Translations under genes and position numbers: made by a program
Shown here: piece by piece, positions 52,738 to 61,168 of the stretch
How the letters are laid out: every line of letters starts with the position of its first letter
Position numbering within the stretch: the first letter of the stretch is position 1
Origin: Kluyvera intermedia
GTDB lineage: Bacteria > Pseudomonadota > Gammaproteobacteria > Enterobacterales > Enterobacteriaceae
Assembly (NCBI RefSeq): GCF_034424175.1
Contig: NZ_CP139986.1
Location: forward strand, 2,480,001-2,544,000
DNA: 64,000 nucleotides
Direction of reading: 5' to 3'
Notes under the pieces: generated by a model
Database searches by the model: none
Seen by the model: only the letters and a program-made list of their open reading frames with translations
What the model was told of the DNA's origin: nothing

Positions 52738-53402
52738 ACACACAGAATAATGATGCCATCCTGGCCGCTGAATATGTTCTTGGGCTGGTCGATGAACCCA
52801 CTCGTCTGCTTCTCGACAAGCGGCTCAATGAAGACGAGGATTTTGCTAAACAGGTCTGGCACTGGCAAAAAGCCTTTAGCGGTGTCGATGCCCTCACCCC
52901 GGATAGCGTGCCATCACCTGAAATTTGGCAAAAAATCGCGCATAAATTACAGCAAGAAAAATCGCCCCCCGTCACGCTACGCCCTACGACATGGCTTGGT
53001 TGGGCACTGGCAGCCGCACTCGCTGGCATTCTGATATTCACCTATGTACGAAAACCCGACTCCCCCGCAATGATGCGCCCGATCGCCATCCTCAGCGGTA
53101 GCCAATCAAATTCACAATTTGTGGTGAGCCTGGATAAATCGACCCGCCTGATGCAAGTTGTGGCGTTAAACGCCACGCTTCCCGAAGACAAAAATCTGCA
53201 ATTGTGGCTGATTAAAGGCAATAGTCCGCCACGTTCAATTGGGCTGATAACACATCAGAAGCACAACGATTTCCAGCTACCGTCAGGACTACTGGATAAC
53301 CAGACAACGCTGGCAATCAGTCTTGAACCGGTTGGCGGTTCCAGGCTGCAAGGGCCTTCAGGGCCGGTGATTTTCGTCGGAAAAGTGGATTTGCCGGGTT
53401 AG
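52734..53402 (+). CDS. Anti-sigma factor, RskA-like, single-pass membrane protein
   Basis: 222 residues from ATG 52734. Cytoplasmic N domain about 1-80 (AAEYVLGLVDEPTRLLLDKR), membrane helix about 86-105 (WLGWALAAALAGILIFTYV), periplasmic RskA domain with LPEDKNLQLWLIKGNSPPRS and AISLEPVGGS. Holds the ECF sigma at the membrane until released, probably by proteolysis. No CHCC zinc motif in the N domain. Confidence 0.9.
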   Translation: MNTQNNDAILAAEYVLGLVDEPTRLLLDKRLNEDEDFAKQVWHWQKAFSGVDALTPDSVPSPEIWQKIAHKLQQEKSPPVTLRPTTWLGWALAAALAGILIFTYVRKPDSPAMMRPIAILSGSQSNSQFVVSLDKSTRLMQVVALNATLPEDKNLQLWLIKGNSPPRSIGLITHQKHNDFQLPSGLLDNQTTLAISLEPVGGSRLQGPSGPVIFVGKVDLPG

Positions 53403-53534
53403 CGAGTACAGGTTATAGCGAAGGCAGGAAAAACTAAGTTCGTTCACTCTGAATCCTTAAGCGAACGAACTGCGACATTATCCGTTTAACACGCGGCTAG
53501 CACGGGACGGAATAACGAGGGTTTTGCGGGAATA

Positions 53535-53723
53535 TTAGTGCAGCCCAAGGCGCCAGGCAAAATCGATCTCTTCTTTGAGTTCAATTGAGGAGAGCGACAT
53601 CAGGTCGGCAAATTCCAGCTCAAGCTGTTTTACACGTTTCAGATACTGCGCGGGGCTTAATGGTGCGGTTTCACGACGGAGATATTCGATGGCCAGTTGT
53701 GCAGGTGTAAACAAGGTTTCCAT
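53535..53723 (-). CDS. YdiH-like small protein
   Basis: 62 residues. METLFTPAQLAIEYLRRETA ... LSPAQYLKRVKQLELEFADL ... EEIDFAWRLGLH closely resembles E. coli YdiH in length and pattern. All-helical, soluble, function unknown. E. coli ydiH lies elsewhere (near suf), so this may be a paralogue. AGGAAG lies before ATG 53723. The 130-base gap to the anti-sigma gene holds a 9-bp inverted repeat (53437-53445/53463-53471). Confidence 0.82.
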   Translation of the reverse strand: METLFTPAQLAIEYLRRETAPLSPAQYLKRVKQLELEFADLMSLSSIELKEEIDFAWRLGLH

Positions 53724-53808
53724 AACTTCCTCTTAGGTGTGGGCGACTAAGAGACAGTATAACACGCTTGCTTGATTGTTTTTTGACCAAAAGCAATCAG
53801 CGACCATT

Positions 53809-53844
53809 AAAAAAGCCGCCGGGGTGAAAATACCCCGGCGGCTT
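53809..53844 (-). terminator. Intrinsic terminator of pntAB
   Basis: AAGCCGCCGGGGT / ACCCCGGCGGCTT, 13 perfect pairs, followed on the minus strand by six T, 20 bases after the pntB stop. Confidence 0.92.
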
Positions 53845-53862
53845 AGCGGTCATAACGGAAAA

Positions 53863-55251
53863 TTAGAGCGCTTTCAGAATGGCGTCAACGCTAGCTTTCG
53901 CATCACCGAATAGCATCTGCGTGTTCTCTTTAAAGAACAGCGGGTTCTGCACCCCAGCGTAACCGGTGTTCATTGAGCGTTTGAAGACAATAACGTTCTG
54001 CGCCTTCCACACTTCAAGCACCGGCATCCCGGCGATTGGACTTTTCGGGTCGTCCAGCGCCGCAGGGTTTACGGTATCGTTCGCGCCGATAACCAGCACG
54101 GTGTCGGTATCGGAGAAGTCATCGTTGATTTCATCCATTTCCAACACGATATCGTAAGGAACCTTCGCTTCCGCCAGCAGCACGTTCATGTGGCCTGGCA
54201 GACGCCCGGCAACCGGGTGAATACCAAAACGTACCTTGATACCGCGCGCACGCAGTTTTTCAGTAATTTCAGCAACCGGATACTGGGCCTGTGCCACCGC
54301 CATACCGTAGCCTGGGGTGATAATGACCGAGTGCGAATCCTTCAGCATTTCTGCCGTTTCTTCCGCGCTGATTTCACGGTGCTCACCCACTTCTTCGTCA
54401 CTCCCCGTAGAAGAACCGTCGGTACCAAAACCACCGGCAATCACGCTGAAGAAGGAACGGTTCATCGCTTTACACATGATGTACGACAGGATCGCACCTG
54501 AAGAACCCACCAGCGCACCGGTCACGATCAGCAGGTCGTTGCTGAGCATAAAGCCCGCTGCTGCTGCTGCCCAACCGGAGTACGAGTTCAACATGGAGAC
54601 CACAACCGGCATATCCGCACCGCCGATAGACGCCACCAGATGCCAGCCGAAAGCCAGCGCGATGACGGTCATGATCAGCAGACACAGTACCTGAGTACCG
54701 GTGCTATCGGTGCGCACAAAAGCAATCAGCAGCAGCAGAGAAACCACCAGCGCCGCCAGATTCAGCTTGTGACGATTTGGCAGCATCAGCGGCTTAGAGG
54801 ACATCTTGCCGCACAGTTTACCGAACGCCACGATGGAACCAGTAAAGGTTACCGCACCGATGAAGATACCGAGGAACACTTCCGTCAGATGAATATTGAC
54901 CAGAATTTGATCCATACCGGTTTCATGCTGCAGGTAGCTGTTGAAACCGACCAGCACCGCTGCCAGACCAACAAAGCTGTGTAGAACCGCCACCAGCTCT
55001 GGCATTTCGGTCATTTCAACTTTCTTCGCCAGACGAATACCGATAGCACCACCGATAACCATCGCCAGCAGGATCCAGCCAACGTTATGGCTATCTGGCC
55101 CCAAAATAGTGGCAATTAATGCAATCGCCATCCCGGCAATACCGAAGTAGTTGCCGCGTTGAGACGTTTCGTGTTTTGACAGCCCTGCAAGACTACAAAT
55201 AAACAAGATCGCGGCAACAATGTATGCAGCTGTAACTAATCCACCAGACAT
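53863..55251 (-). CDS. pntB: PntB, beta subunit of NAD(P) transhydrogenase
   Basis: 462 residues, E. coli length. About nine helices, then a cytoplasmic NADP(H) domain with VIITPGYGMAVAQAQYPV and VRFGIHPVAGRLPGHMNVL. Proton-driven hydride transfer from NADH to NADP+. 10 bases after pntA. Confidence 0.97.
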   Translation of the reverse strand: MSGGLVTAAYIVAAILFICSLAGLSKHETSQRGNYFGIAGMAIALIATILGPDSHNVGWILLAMVIGGAIGIRLAKKVEMTEMPELVAVLHSFVGLAAVLVGFNSYLQHETGMDQILVNIHLTEVFLGIFIGAVTFTGSIVAFGKLCGKMSSKPLMLPNRHKLNLAALVVSLLLLIAFVRTDSTGTQVLCLLIMTVIALAFGWHLVASIGGADMPVVVSMLNSYSGWAAAAAGFMLSNDLLIVTGALVGSSGAILSYIMCKAMNRSFFSVIAGGFGTDGSSTGSDEEVGEHREISAEETAEMLKDSHSVIITPGYGMAVAQAQYPVAEITEKLRARGIKVRFGIHPVAGRLPGHMNVLLAEAKVPYDIVLEMDEINDDFSDTDTVLVIGANDTVNPAALDDPKSPIAGMPVLEVWKAQNVIVFKRSMNTGYAGVQNPLFFKENTQMLFGDAKASVDAILKAL

Positions 55252-55261
55252 TTGTTACCCC

Positions 55262-56791
55262 TTATCCTTTGCGGAACATTTTCAGCATGCGCTGAGTGAC
55301 GGTGAAACCACCAAAAATATTGATGCTGGCGATCAGTACCGCGATAAAACTCAGGAAGCTTACCCAGCCACCATGGCCAATTTGCAGCAGCGCGCCAACC
55401 ACGATAATGCCCGAAATGGCATTGGTGACCGACATCAACGGCGTATGCAGCGCATGCGACACGTTCCACACCACGTAGTAACCCACCACGCAGGAGAGCG
55501 CAAAGACGGTAAAGTGACCAAGGAACTCTTTTGGAGCGACGTTTGCCAACCAGCCGAACAGAATGATAGCCAGCGCCATCAGCGCATATTTGCGCCACGG
55601 CGAAGCCGGTTTTTCTGCTTCTTTCGGTGCTTGCGCCACTTTTGGTGCAGCCTGTGGCTGTGCTGAAACCTGGATAGGTGGCGCAGGCCAGGTCACTTCG
55701 CCTTCACGAATCACCGTAACGCCGCGAATAACCACATCGTCAAAATCGATAGTGACATTGCCGTCTTTTTCTTTGCATAGCAATTTCAGCAGGTTAACCA
55801 GGTTGGTGCCGTAGAGCTGGGATGACTGCGTTGGCAGACGGCCCGCAAGGTCGGTGTAGCCAATCACCTTCACACCGCTGGCGGTAGTGATGATTTTATT
55901 CGCCACGGTGTATTCGCAGTTACCGCCGTTTTGCGCAGCCAGATCGACAATCACGCTGCCTGGGGTCATCGAATCAACCATTTCACGGGTGATAAGTTTC
56001 GGTGCCGGTTTACCTGGGATTAACGCGGTAGTGACGATGATATCGACTTCTTTCGCCTGTGCGGCAAACAGCGCCATTTCTGCGGCGATAAATGCTTCGG
56101 ACATCACTTTCGCGTAACCGTCGCCGCTACCCGCTTCTTCTTTGAAGTCCAGTTCAAGGAACTCGGCGCCCATACTCTGCACCTGTTCTTTCACTTCCGG
56201 GCGGGTGTCGAACGCACGCACGATAGCACCGAGACTGTTTGCCGCACCGATAGCGGCAAGGCCAGCAACACCGGCACCAATCACCATAACTTTAGCCGGT
56301 GGGACTTTCCCGGCGGCAGTGATTTGTCCGGTGAAGAAGCGACCAAATTCGTGGGCGGCTTCAACGATAGCGCGATAACCGGCAATGTTTGCCATCGAGC
56401 TTAACGCATCGAGCGACTGGGCGCGGGAGATACGCGGCACCGAGTCCATCGCCATCACGTTAATCTGACGTTCGGCCAGTTTTGCCATCAATTCGGCATT
56501 TTGCGCCGGCCAGATAAAGCTGATTAATGTCGTGCCTGGATTGAGATTTGGGATCTCTTCATCCAGCGGCGCGTTAACCTTCAGGATAACATCTGATTGC
56601 CAGACCGCTTCGCCTGAGACAATCTCTGCGCCAGCCTGCACAAACGCGTCATCATCAAAACTGGCGAGTTTTCCCGCGCCACTTTCAATTGCCACGCTAA
56701 AACCGAGCTTAAGCAGCTGCTCTACCGTTTTCGGCGTCGCTGCGACTCGCGTTTCCTGGGCCCACCTCTCTTTTGGTACACCAATACGCAT
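55262..56791 (-). CDS. pntA: PntA, alpha subunit of NAD(P) transhydrogenase
   Basis: 509 residues from ATG 56791 (MRIGVPKER), matching E. coli; a longer frame to 56977 reads through the promoter. NAD(H) domain with VIGAGVAGLAAIGAANSLGA and RPEVKEQVQSMGAEFLELDF, a Pro/Ala linker (about 400-425) and four C-terminal helices. Confidence 0.96.
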   Translation of the reverse strand: MRIGVPKERWAQETRVAATPKTVEQLLKLGFSVAIESGAGKLASFDDDAFVQAGAEIVSGEAVWQSDVILKVNAPLDEEIPNLNPGTTLISFIWPAQNAELMAKLAERQINVMAMDSVPRISRAQSLDALSSMANIAGYRAIVEAAHEFGRFFTGQITAAGKVPPAKVMVIGAGVAGLAAIGAANSLGAIVRAFDTRPEVKEQVQSMGAEFLELDFKEEAGSGDGYAKVMSEAFIAAEMALFAAQAKEVDIIVTTALIPGKPAPKLITREMVDSMTPGSVIVDLAAQNGGNCEYTVANKIITTASGVKVIGYTDLAGRLPTQSSQLYGTNLVNLLKLLCKEKDGNVTIDFDDVVIRGVTVIREGEVTWPAPPIQVSAQPQAAPKVAQAPKEAEKPASPWRKYALMALAIILFGWLANVAPKEFLGHFTVFALSCVVGYYVVWNVSHALHTPLMSVTNAISGIIVVGALLQIGHGGWVSFLSFIAVLIASINIFGGFTVTQRMLKMFRKG

Positions 56792-57315
56792 AACTATTCC
56801 CTTCCATCGGTTCTTATAGGATGGTTTGCCATTTTGCCAGTTTGTTGCGTCTGACGCTTTGTGAGCTAACAGGCGAACAACCTGAATAAATAAAACAGTA
56901 ACAAACTGACTATAACCTACTGAAAATACCGACTGTGATCTAGCGCCAAAAAATACTATTTTTGCATTAATTGCCAAATAATGAGTTCAGCGGCCTACAA
57001 ACAGCGATATTTACCCCGATTTGCTCAGCGAGCCTCATAATTCGCTTCATCAATACGGGAAAACATGATTTTTCGCGGGCACGATCGGCAAATTAACATC
57101 CCATTAACTTAAAAAAGTCATATGGTTGACCGCTTTTAGTGGTCAAGCGCCCGTTTTTTCAACATATCAGGAAAAGTTATTCAAAACCGTCACTGGGTTC
57201 GCATCTGACATTAAAAATGACGCAGACAGTCGCATCGTTTCAATGCCATAATCGGATGTTTTCCCATAATTAACATTTCCCGAATTTGGTTTGCGCAAGG
57301 CGAAGGATTATTTTT
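56792..57315. other. 525-base intergenic region between pntA and ydgH
   Basis: AT-rich divergent promoter region without a supported gene. It holds an inverted repeat TTGACC / GGTCAA (57126-57146) followed by GCGCCCGTTTTTTC, a terminator-like end on the plus strand with no plus-strand gene before it. That is the only structure I can point to. Confidence 0.5.
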
Positions 57316-58266
57316 ATGAAGCTTAAGAACACCCTCCTCGTGTCCGCCATGTTGTGTGCCGCGGCGATGTCCGCTCATGCAGCCACTGAGCTGACCCCGG
57401 AGCAAGCGTCCGCACTGAAACCTTATGACCGCGTTGTCATCACCGGTCGTTTTACCGCCATTGGCGATGCTGTGCAGGCGATATCCCGCAAAGCAGACAA
57501 AGAAGGCGCAGCCTCTTTTTATGTTGTCGACACCTCAGATTACGGTAACAGCGGTAACTGGCGCGTTACGGCCGATTTCTATAAAGAAGATGCTGCCAAG
57601 TCCGAAGCCCCGAAAAACCGTGTGATCAACGGCGTGATGGAACTGCCAAAAGACCAGGCCGTTGCGTTAGTGCCTTTTGATACCGTGACCGTTCAGGGCT
57701 TCTACCGCAGCCAGCCGGATGTTAACGCTGCTATCACTAAGGCGGCGAAAGCGAAGGGAGCAGCCTCCTTCTTTATCGTGCGTCAGGTTGATGCAAACGA
57801 CGGCGGCAACCAGCGCGTGACGGCGTATATCTATAAAGCCGATGCCAAAAAACGCGCTCTGCAAAGTGCCGACGTAATTCCTGCTGATTCCGATGCCGGG
57901 CGTAAAGCGCTGGCAGAAGGTGGCGAAGCGGCGAAACAAGTTGAGATCCCAGGCGTGGCAACCACTTCTGCTGTCGGCGCGGGTACTGGCGTTGGCCTGT
58001 TCTTCGAAACCCAGTCTTCTAAGGGTGGACGTTACAGTGTCACACTGCCAAACGGTACGAAAGTTGAAGAACTGAACAAAGCTGCCGCTGCGCAGATGGT
58101 GCCTTTCGACAGCATTAAGTTCACCGGTAACTACGGCAACATGACCGAAGTCTCCTACCAGGTGGCGAAACGTGCCGCGAAGAAAGATGCGAAGTATTAC
58201 CACATTACACGTCAGTGGCAGGAACGTGGCGGCAACGTCACTATCAGCGCAGACCTGTATAAGTAA
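57316..58266 (+). CDS. ydgH: YdgH, periplasmic protein with three DUF1471 (YhcN) domains
   Basis: 316 residues from ATG 57316. Signal peptide cut near MSAHA-ATEL. Three related domains at about 30-95, 112-180 and 262-316, each ending in a pattern like NWRVTADFYK, NQRVTAYIYK, NVTISADLYK. Stress-related family; function unknown. The start at 57286 would put ten residues before a normal signal. Confidence 0.94.
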   Translation: MKLKNTLLVSAMLCAAAMSAHAATELTPEQASALKPYDRVVITGRFTAIGDAVQAISRKADKEGAASFYVVDTSDYGNSGNWRVTADFYKEDAAKSEAPKNRVINGVMELPKDQAVALVPFDTVTVQGFYRSQPDVNAAITKAAKAKGAASFFIVRQVDANDGGNQRVTAYIYKADAKKRALQSADVIPADSDAGRKALAEGGEAAKQVEIPGVATTSAVGAGTGVGLFFETQSSKGGRYSVTLPNGTKVEELNKAAAAQMVPFDSIKFTGNYGNMTEVSYQVAKRAAKKDAKYYHITRQWQERGGNVTISADLYK

Positions 58267-58296
58267 TCTAGTTTCAAGCCTGGCCTACGTTCAACG

Positions 58297-58330
58297 GTAG
58301 CCCGGACGAGGCGTCGGCCGACTCCGGGGA
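58297..58330 (+). repeat. REP-like palindromic unit after ydgH
   Basis: GGTAGCCCGGACGAGGCGTC followed by GGCCGACTCCGGGGA; same family as 6800-6830 and the first unit at 14222. Confidence 0.8.
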
Positions 58331-58343
58331 AGCATCGAATACT

Positions 58344-58367
58344 AAGGCGACACTCGTCGCCTTTTTT
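58344..58367 (+). terminator. Intrinsic terminator of ydgH
   Basis: AAGGCGAC-ACTC-GTCGCCTT followed by T residues, 78 bases past the ydgH stop and just after the REP unit. Confidence 0.85.
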
Positions 58368-58500
58368 ACGCCTTTCCACCATACATTGTTGCATGTATGC
58401 ATCGCTCTCCGTAAAATCGCCGCCTCAGCGCAATCCCCCATGTTTATGCGATTTCGCCAAATAAATATTCTCCTTCTTCTCTTTCCACGACAGGAATCAC

Positions 58501-59883
58501 ATGGAAAAGAAATTAGGGCTTAGTGCCCTGACTGCTCTGGTTCTGAGCTCTATGCTCGGCGCGGGCGTGTTTAGCCTTCCTCAGAACATGGCACAGGTTG
58601 CCAGCCCCGCCGCACTGCTGATTGGCTGGGCGATTACCGGCGTCGGCATTCTGTTTCTCGCTATCGCCATGCTGGTACTGACCCGCATTCGTCCTGACCT
58701 GGACGGCGGTATCTTTACCTATGCGCGTGAAGGGTTTGGCGAGTTGATTGGTTTTTGCTCGGCCTGGGGTTACTGGCTTTGCGCGGTAATCGCTAACGTT
58801 TCCTATCTGGTTATCGTGTTCTCTGCCTTGAGCTTCTTTACCGACACGCCAGAGCTGCGCCTGTTTGGCGACGGCAATACCTGGCAGTCGATTGTTGGCG
58901 CGTCGGTGTTACTGTGGGTGGTTCATTTTCTCGTATTGCGCGGCGTGCAGACCGCCGCCAGCATCAATCTGGCGGCGACGCTGGCGAAACTCGTTCCCCT
59001 TGGATTGTTTGTCGTATTGGCAGCTATCGCCTTTAATAGCGATGTCTTCACCCTCGATTTCCACGGTATTGATCTAGGTGTGCCGGTATGGGAACAGGTA
59101 AAAAATACCATGCTGATCACTCTATGGGTGTTTATCGGTGTGGAAGGCGCGGTGGTGGTCTCCGCCCGGGCGCGGAATAAAAAAGACGTCGGCCGCGCTA
59201 CGCTGCTGGCGGTTATCTCCGCGCTGAGTGTTTATCTGCTGGTGACATTGCTATCAATGGGCGTGGTTGCCCGTCCGGAACTGGCCGAAATGCGTAATCC
59301 CTCAATGGCGGGGATCATGGTGCGGATGATGGGCTCCTGGGGTGAAATTGTGATTGCCGCCGGGTTGATTGTCTCGGTCTGCGGCGCCTACTTAAGCTGG
59401 ACGATCATGGCTGCAGAAGTCCCGCTGCTGGCGGCAACGCATAAAGCCTTCCCACGTATTTTCGCGCGTCAGAATGCCAATAATGCACCCGCGGCTTCGC
59501 TGTGGTTAACCAACCTGAGCGTGCAGGCGAGTCTGGTACTGATTTGGCTAACCGGTTCGGATTACAACACCCTGCTGACCATCGCTTCCGAGATGATTCT
59601 GGTACCGTATTTCCTGGTCGGTGCATTCTTATTAAAGACTGCCCAACGCCCCCTGCATAAGGTGATTGGTGTCGGAGCCTGTATTTATGGCTTATGGTTA
59701 TTGTATGCTTCCGGGCCGATGCATCTGCTCCTGTCGGTCGTGCTCTATGCACCGGGACTCTTCGTGTTTATTTATGCGCGACGTACCCATGACGATAACG
59801 TCTTGTTGAAACGTCGCGAACTGGCTTTGATCGGTTTGCTTCTGGTTGCCTCGGTTCCGGCAACGTGGATGCTGGTGAGGTAA
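58501..59883 (+). CDS. ydgI: YdgI, APC-family arginine/ornithine-type antiporter
   Basis: 460 residues, E. coli length. About 12 helices; family start LGLSALTALVLSSMLGAGVF with the helix-1 glycine kink, and GVEGAVVVSARARNKKDVG in the helix 6 region. Related to ArcD arginine:ornithine and AdiC-type exchangers. Substrate in this organism unproven. ATG 58501 with AGGAATC. Confidence 0.93.
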   Translation: MEKKLGLSALTALVLSSMLGAGVFSLPQNMAQVASPAALLIGWAITGVGILFLAIAMLVLTRIRPDLDGGIFTYAREGFGELIGFCSAWGYWLCAVIANVSYLVIVFSALSFFTDTPELRLFGDGNTWQSIVGASVLLWVVHFLVLRGVQTAASINLAATLAKLVPLGLFVVLAAIAFNSDVFTLDFHGIDLGVPVWEQVKNTMLITLWVFIGVEGAVVVSARARNKKDVGRATLLAVISALSVYLLVTLLSMGVVARPELAEMRNPSMAGIMVRMMGSWGEIVIAAGLIVSVCGAYLSWTIMAAEVPLLAATHKAFPRIFARQNANNAPAASLWLTNLSVQASLVLIWLTGSDYNTLLTIASEMILVPYFLVGAFLLKTAQRPLHKVIGVGACIYGLWLLYASGPMHLLLSVVLYAPGLFVFIYARRTHDDNVLLKRRELALIGLLLVASVPATWMLVR

Positions 59884-59922
59884 TGTGTGCGGCCTCATCG
59901 TCAATGTGAAAAGGAAATAACG

Positions 59923-60645
59923 ATGGAAAACAGGCTATCACGTCCGATCCTGATTACCGGTGGAGGCCGTCGCATCGGCCTCGCCCTTGCCCACCATTTT
60001 CTCACTCAGCAGCAACCGGTGATTCTGAGCTACCGCACCCACTATCCGTCGATTGACGTGATGCGAAAAGCTGGTGCGGCGTGCATTCAGGCGGATTTTT
60101 CCAGCGACGAAGGTATTTACGCATTCGCCGATAGCGTTCGCGCGCACTGCACCAGTCTGCGCGGCATTATCCATAACGCCAGCGGCTGGCTGGCAGAAAG
60201 CCCAACCGCCTCGCTAAGCCACGTCCTGAACGCGATGCTGCAAATTCACGTCCATGCGCCCTACCTGCTCAACCATACCCTGGAAGATTTGCTACGTGGT
60301 CACGGGCACGCGGAAGGCGATATTATCCATTTTACGGATTATGTGGTGGAACGCGGCAGCGACAAGCACATTGCCTATGCCGCCAGTAAAGCGGCACTCG
60401 ACAATATGACACGTTCGTTTGCCCGCAAACTGGCGCCAGAAGTGAAGGTCAACGCCATTGCGCCAGCATTAGTGCTGTTCAACGAAACCGATGATGAAGC
60501 GTATCGCCAGAAGGCGTTGAACAAGTCGTTGATGAAAATCGCCGCCGGAGAAAAAGAGGTCATCGATCTGGTCGATTATATTCTCGGCAGTTGTTACGTC
60601 ACCGGGCGGACCTTCGCCGTCGACGGCGGCAGACCGCTGGTTTAG
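59923..60645 (+). CDS. folM: FolM, dihydromonapterin / dihydrofolate reductase (SDR)
   Basis: 240 residues from ATG 59923, preceded by AAAAGGAAATAACG; the frame start 36 bases earlier has no site. SDR motifs TGGGRRIGLAL (pteridine-reductase type with two Arg) and YAASKAALDN; NADPH-dependent. Reduces dihydromonapterin to tetrahydromonapterin. Stop overlaps the convergent ydgC by 4 bases. Confidence 0.94.
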   Translation: MENRLSRPILITGGGRRIGLALAHHFLTQQQPVILSYRTHYPSIDVMRKAGAACIQADFSSDEGIYAFADSVRAHCTSLRGIIHNASGWLAESPTASLSHVLNAMLQIHVHAPYLLNHTLEDLLRGHGHAEGDIIHFTDYVVERGSDKHIAYAASKAALDNMTRSFARKLAPEVKVNAIAPALVLFNETDDEAYRQKALNKSLMKIAAGEKEVIDLVDYILGSCYVTGRTFAVDGGRPLV

Positions 60646-60977
60646 TGAAAGCGTCCCCATAGGAAAATCAGCAACCAGGCACTGAGTCCCCAGCAGGCCA
60701 CCGCGCCTGCTAGCGCCATCGGCAGGCGCATCATCCCGGTGAAATACCACAGCGACAGCAAATAGATAAAGTACGGAATTATCGACCACATGCCAAATAC
60801 AATGGTGGCGCGCAGCGCCTCGGTTCCGCGTTCGCTGGCAACAATATAGTGTGCAATCAGCGCAAAGGTTGGGAAAAGCGGGATAAGCCCAGCAATGGCA
60901 TAGTTTTTGGTTTTCGCCAGCACGCCTATCAACACCACCACCAGCGCACCAAGCAGCGCCTTTATTAACAACCCCAT
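60642..60977 (-). CDS. ydgC: YdgC, GlpM-like inner-membrane protein
   Basis: 111 residues from ATG 60977 (MGLLIKALLGALVV), the E. coli length; a GTG four codons earlier (60989) is possible. Four helices, GlpM family, block PLFPTFALIAHYIVASERGT. Function unknown. In E. coli the next genes are rstA/rstB; here the nik operon follows. Confidence 0.92.
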   Translation of the reverse strand: MGLLIKALLGALVVVLIGVLAKTKNYAIAGLIPLFPTFALIAHYIVASERGTEALRATIVFGMWSIIPYFIYLLSLWYFTGMMRLPMALAGAVACWGLSAWLLIFLWGRFH

Positions 60978-61081
60978 TTCATTATTCACTCAAAAACAAC
61001 ATGTGAGTCCAGCATAACGGAAGCACTTATCTTTATGAATAGAAAGCATCTATTTATCTTATTAACTTATTACCCAGAAAA

Positions 61082-61095
61082 TTGATCCATCACAA
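61082..61095 (+). promoter_or_regulatory. Candidate FNR site of nikA
   Basis: TTGATCCATCACAA: one perfect half (TTGAT) and a weak second half. It lies just upstream of the NikR operator; nikABCDE is anaerobically activated by FNR in E. coli. Confidence 0.45.
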
Positions 61096-61102
61096 CCCAA
61101 AG

Positions 61103-61130
61103 GTATGATGAATCCATACAATCGTCATAC
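61103..61130 (+). promoter_or_regulatory. NikR operator
   Basis: GTATGA, 16 bases, TCATAC: a perfect match to the NikR palindrome that covers the nik promoter and shuts it off when nickel is sufficient. Located 38 bases before nikA. Confidence 0.93.
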
Positions 61131-61168
61131 TCATTTAGTCGTACCTCTCCATCATTAAGGCCACCGTT

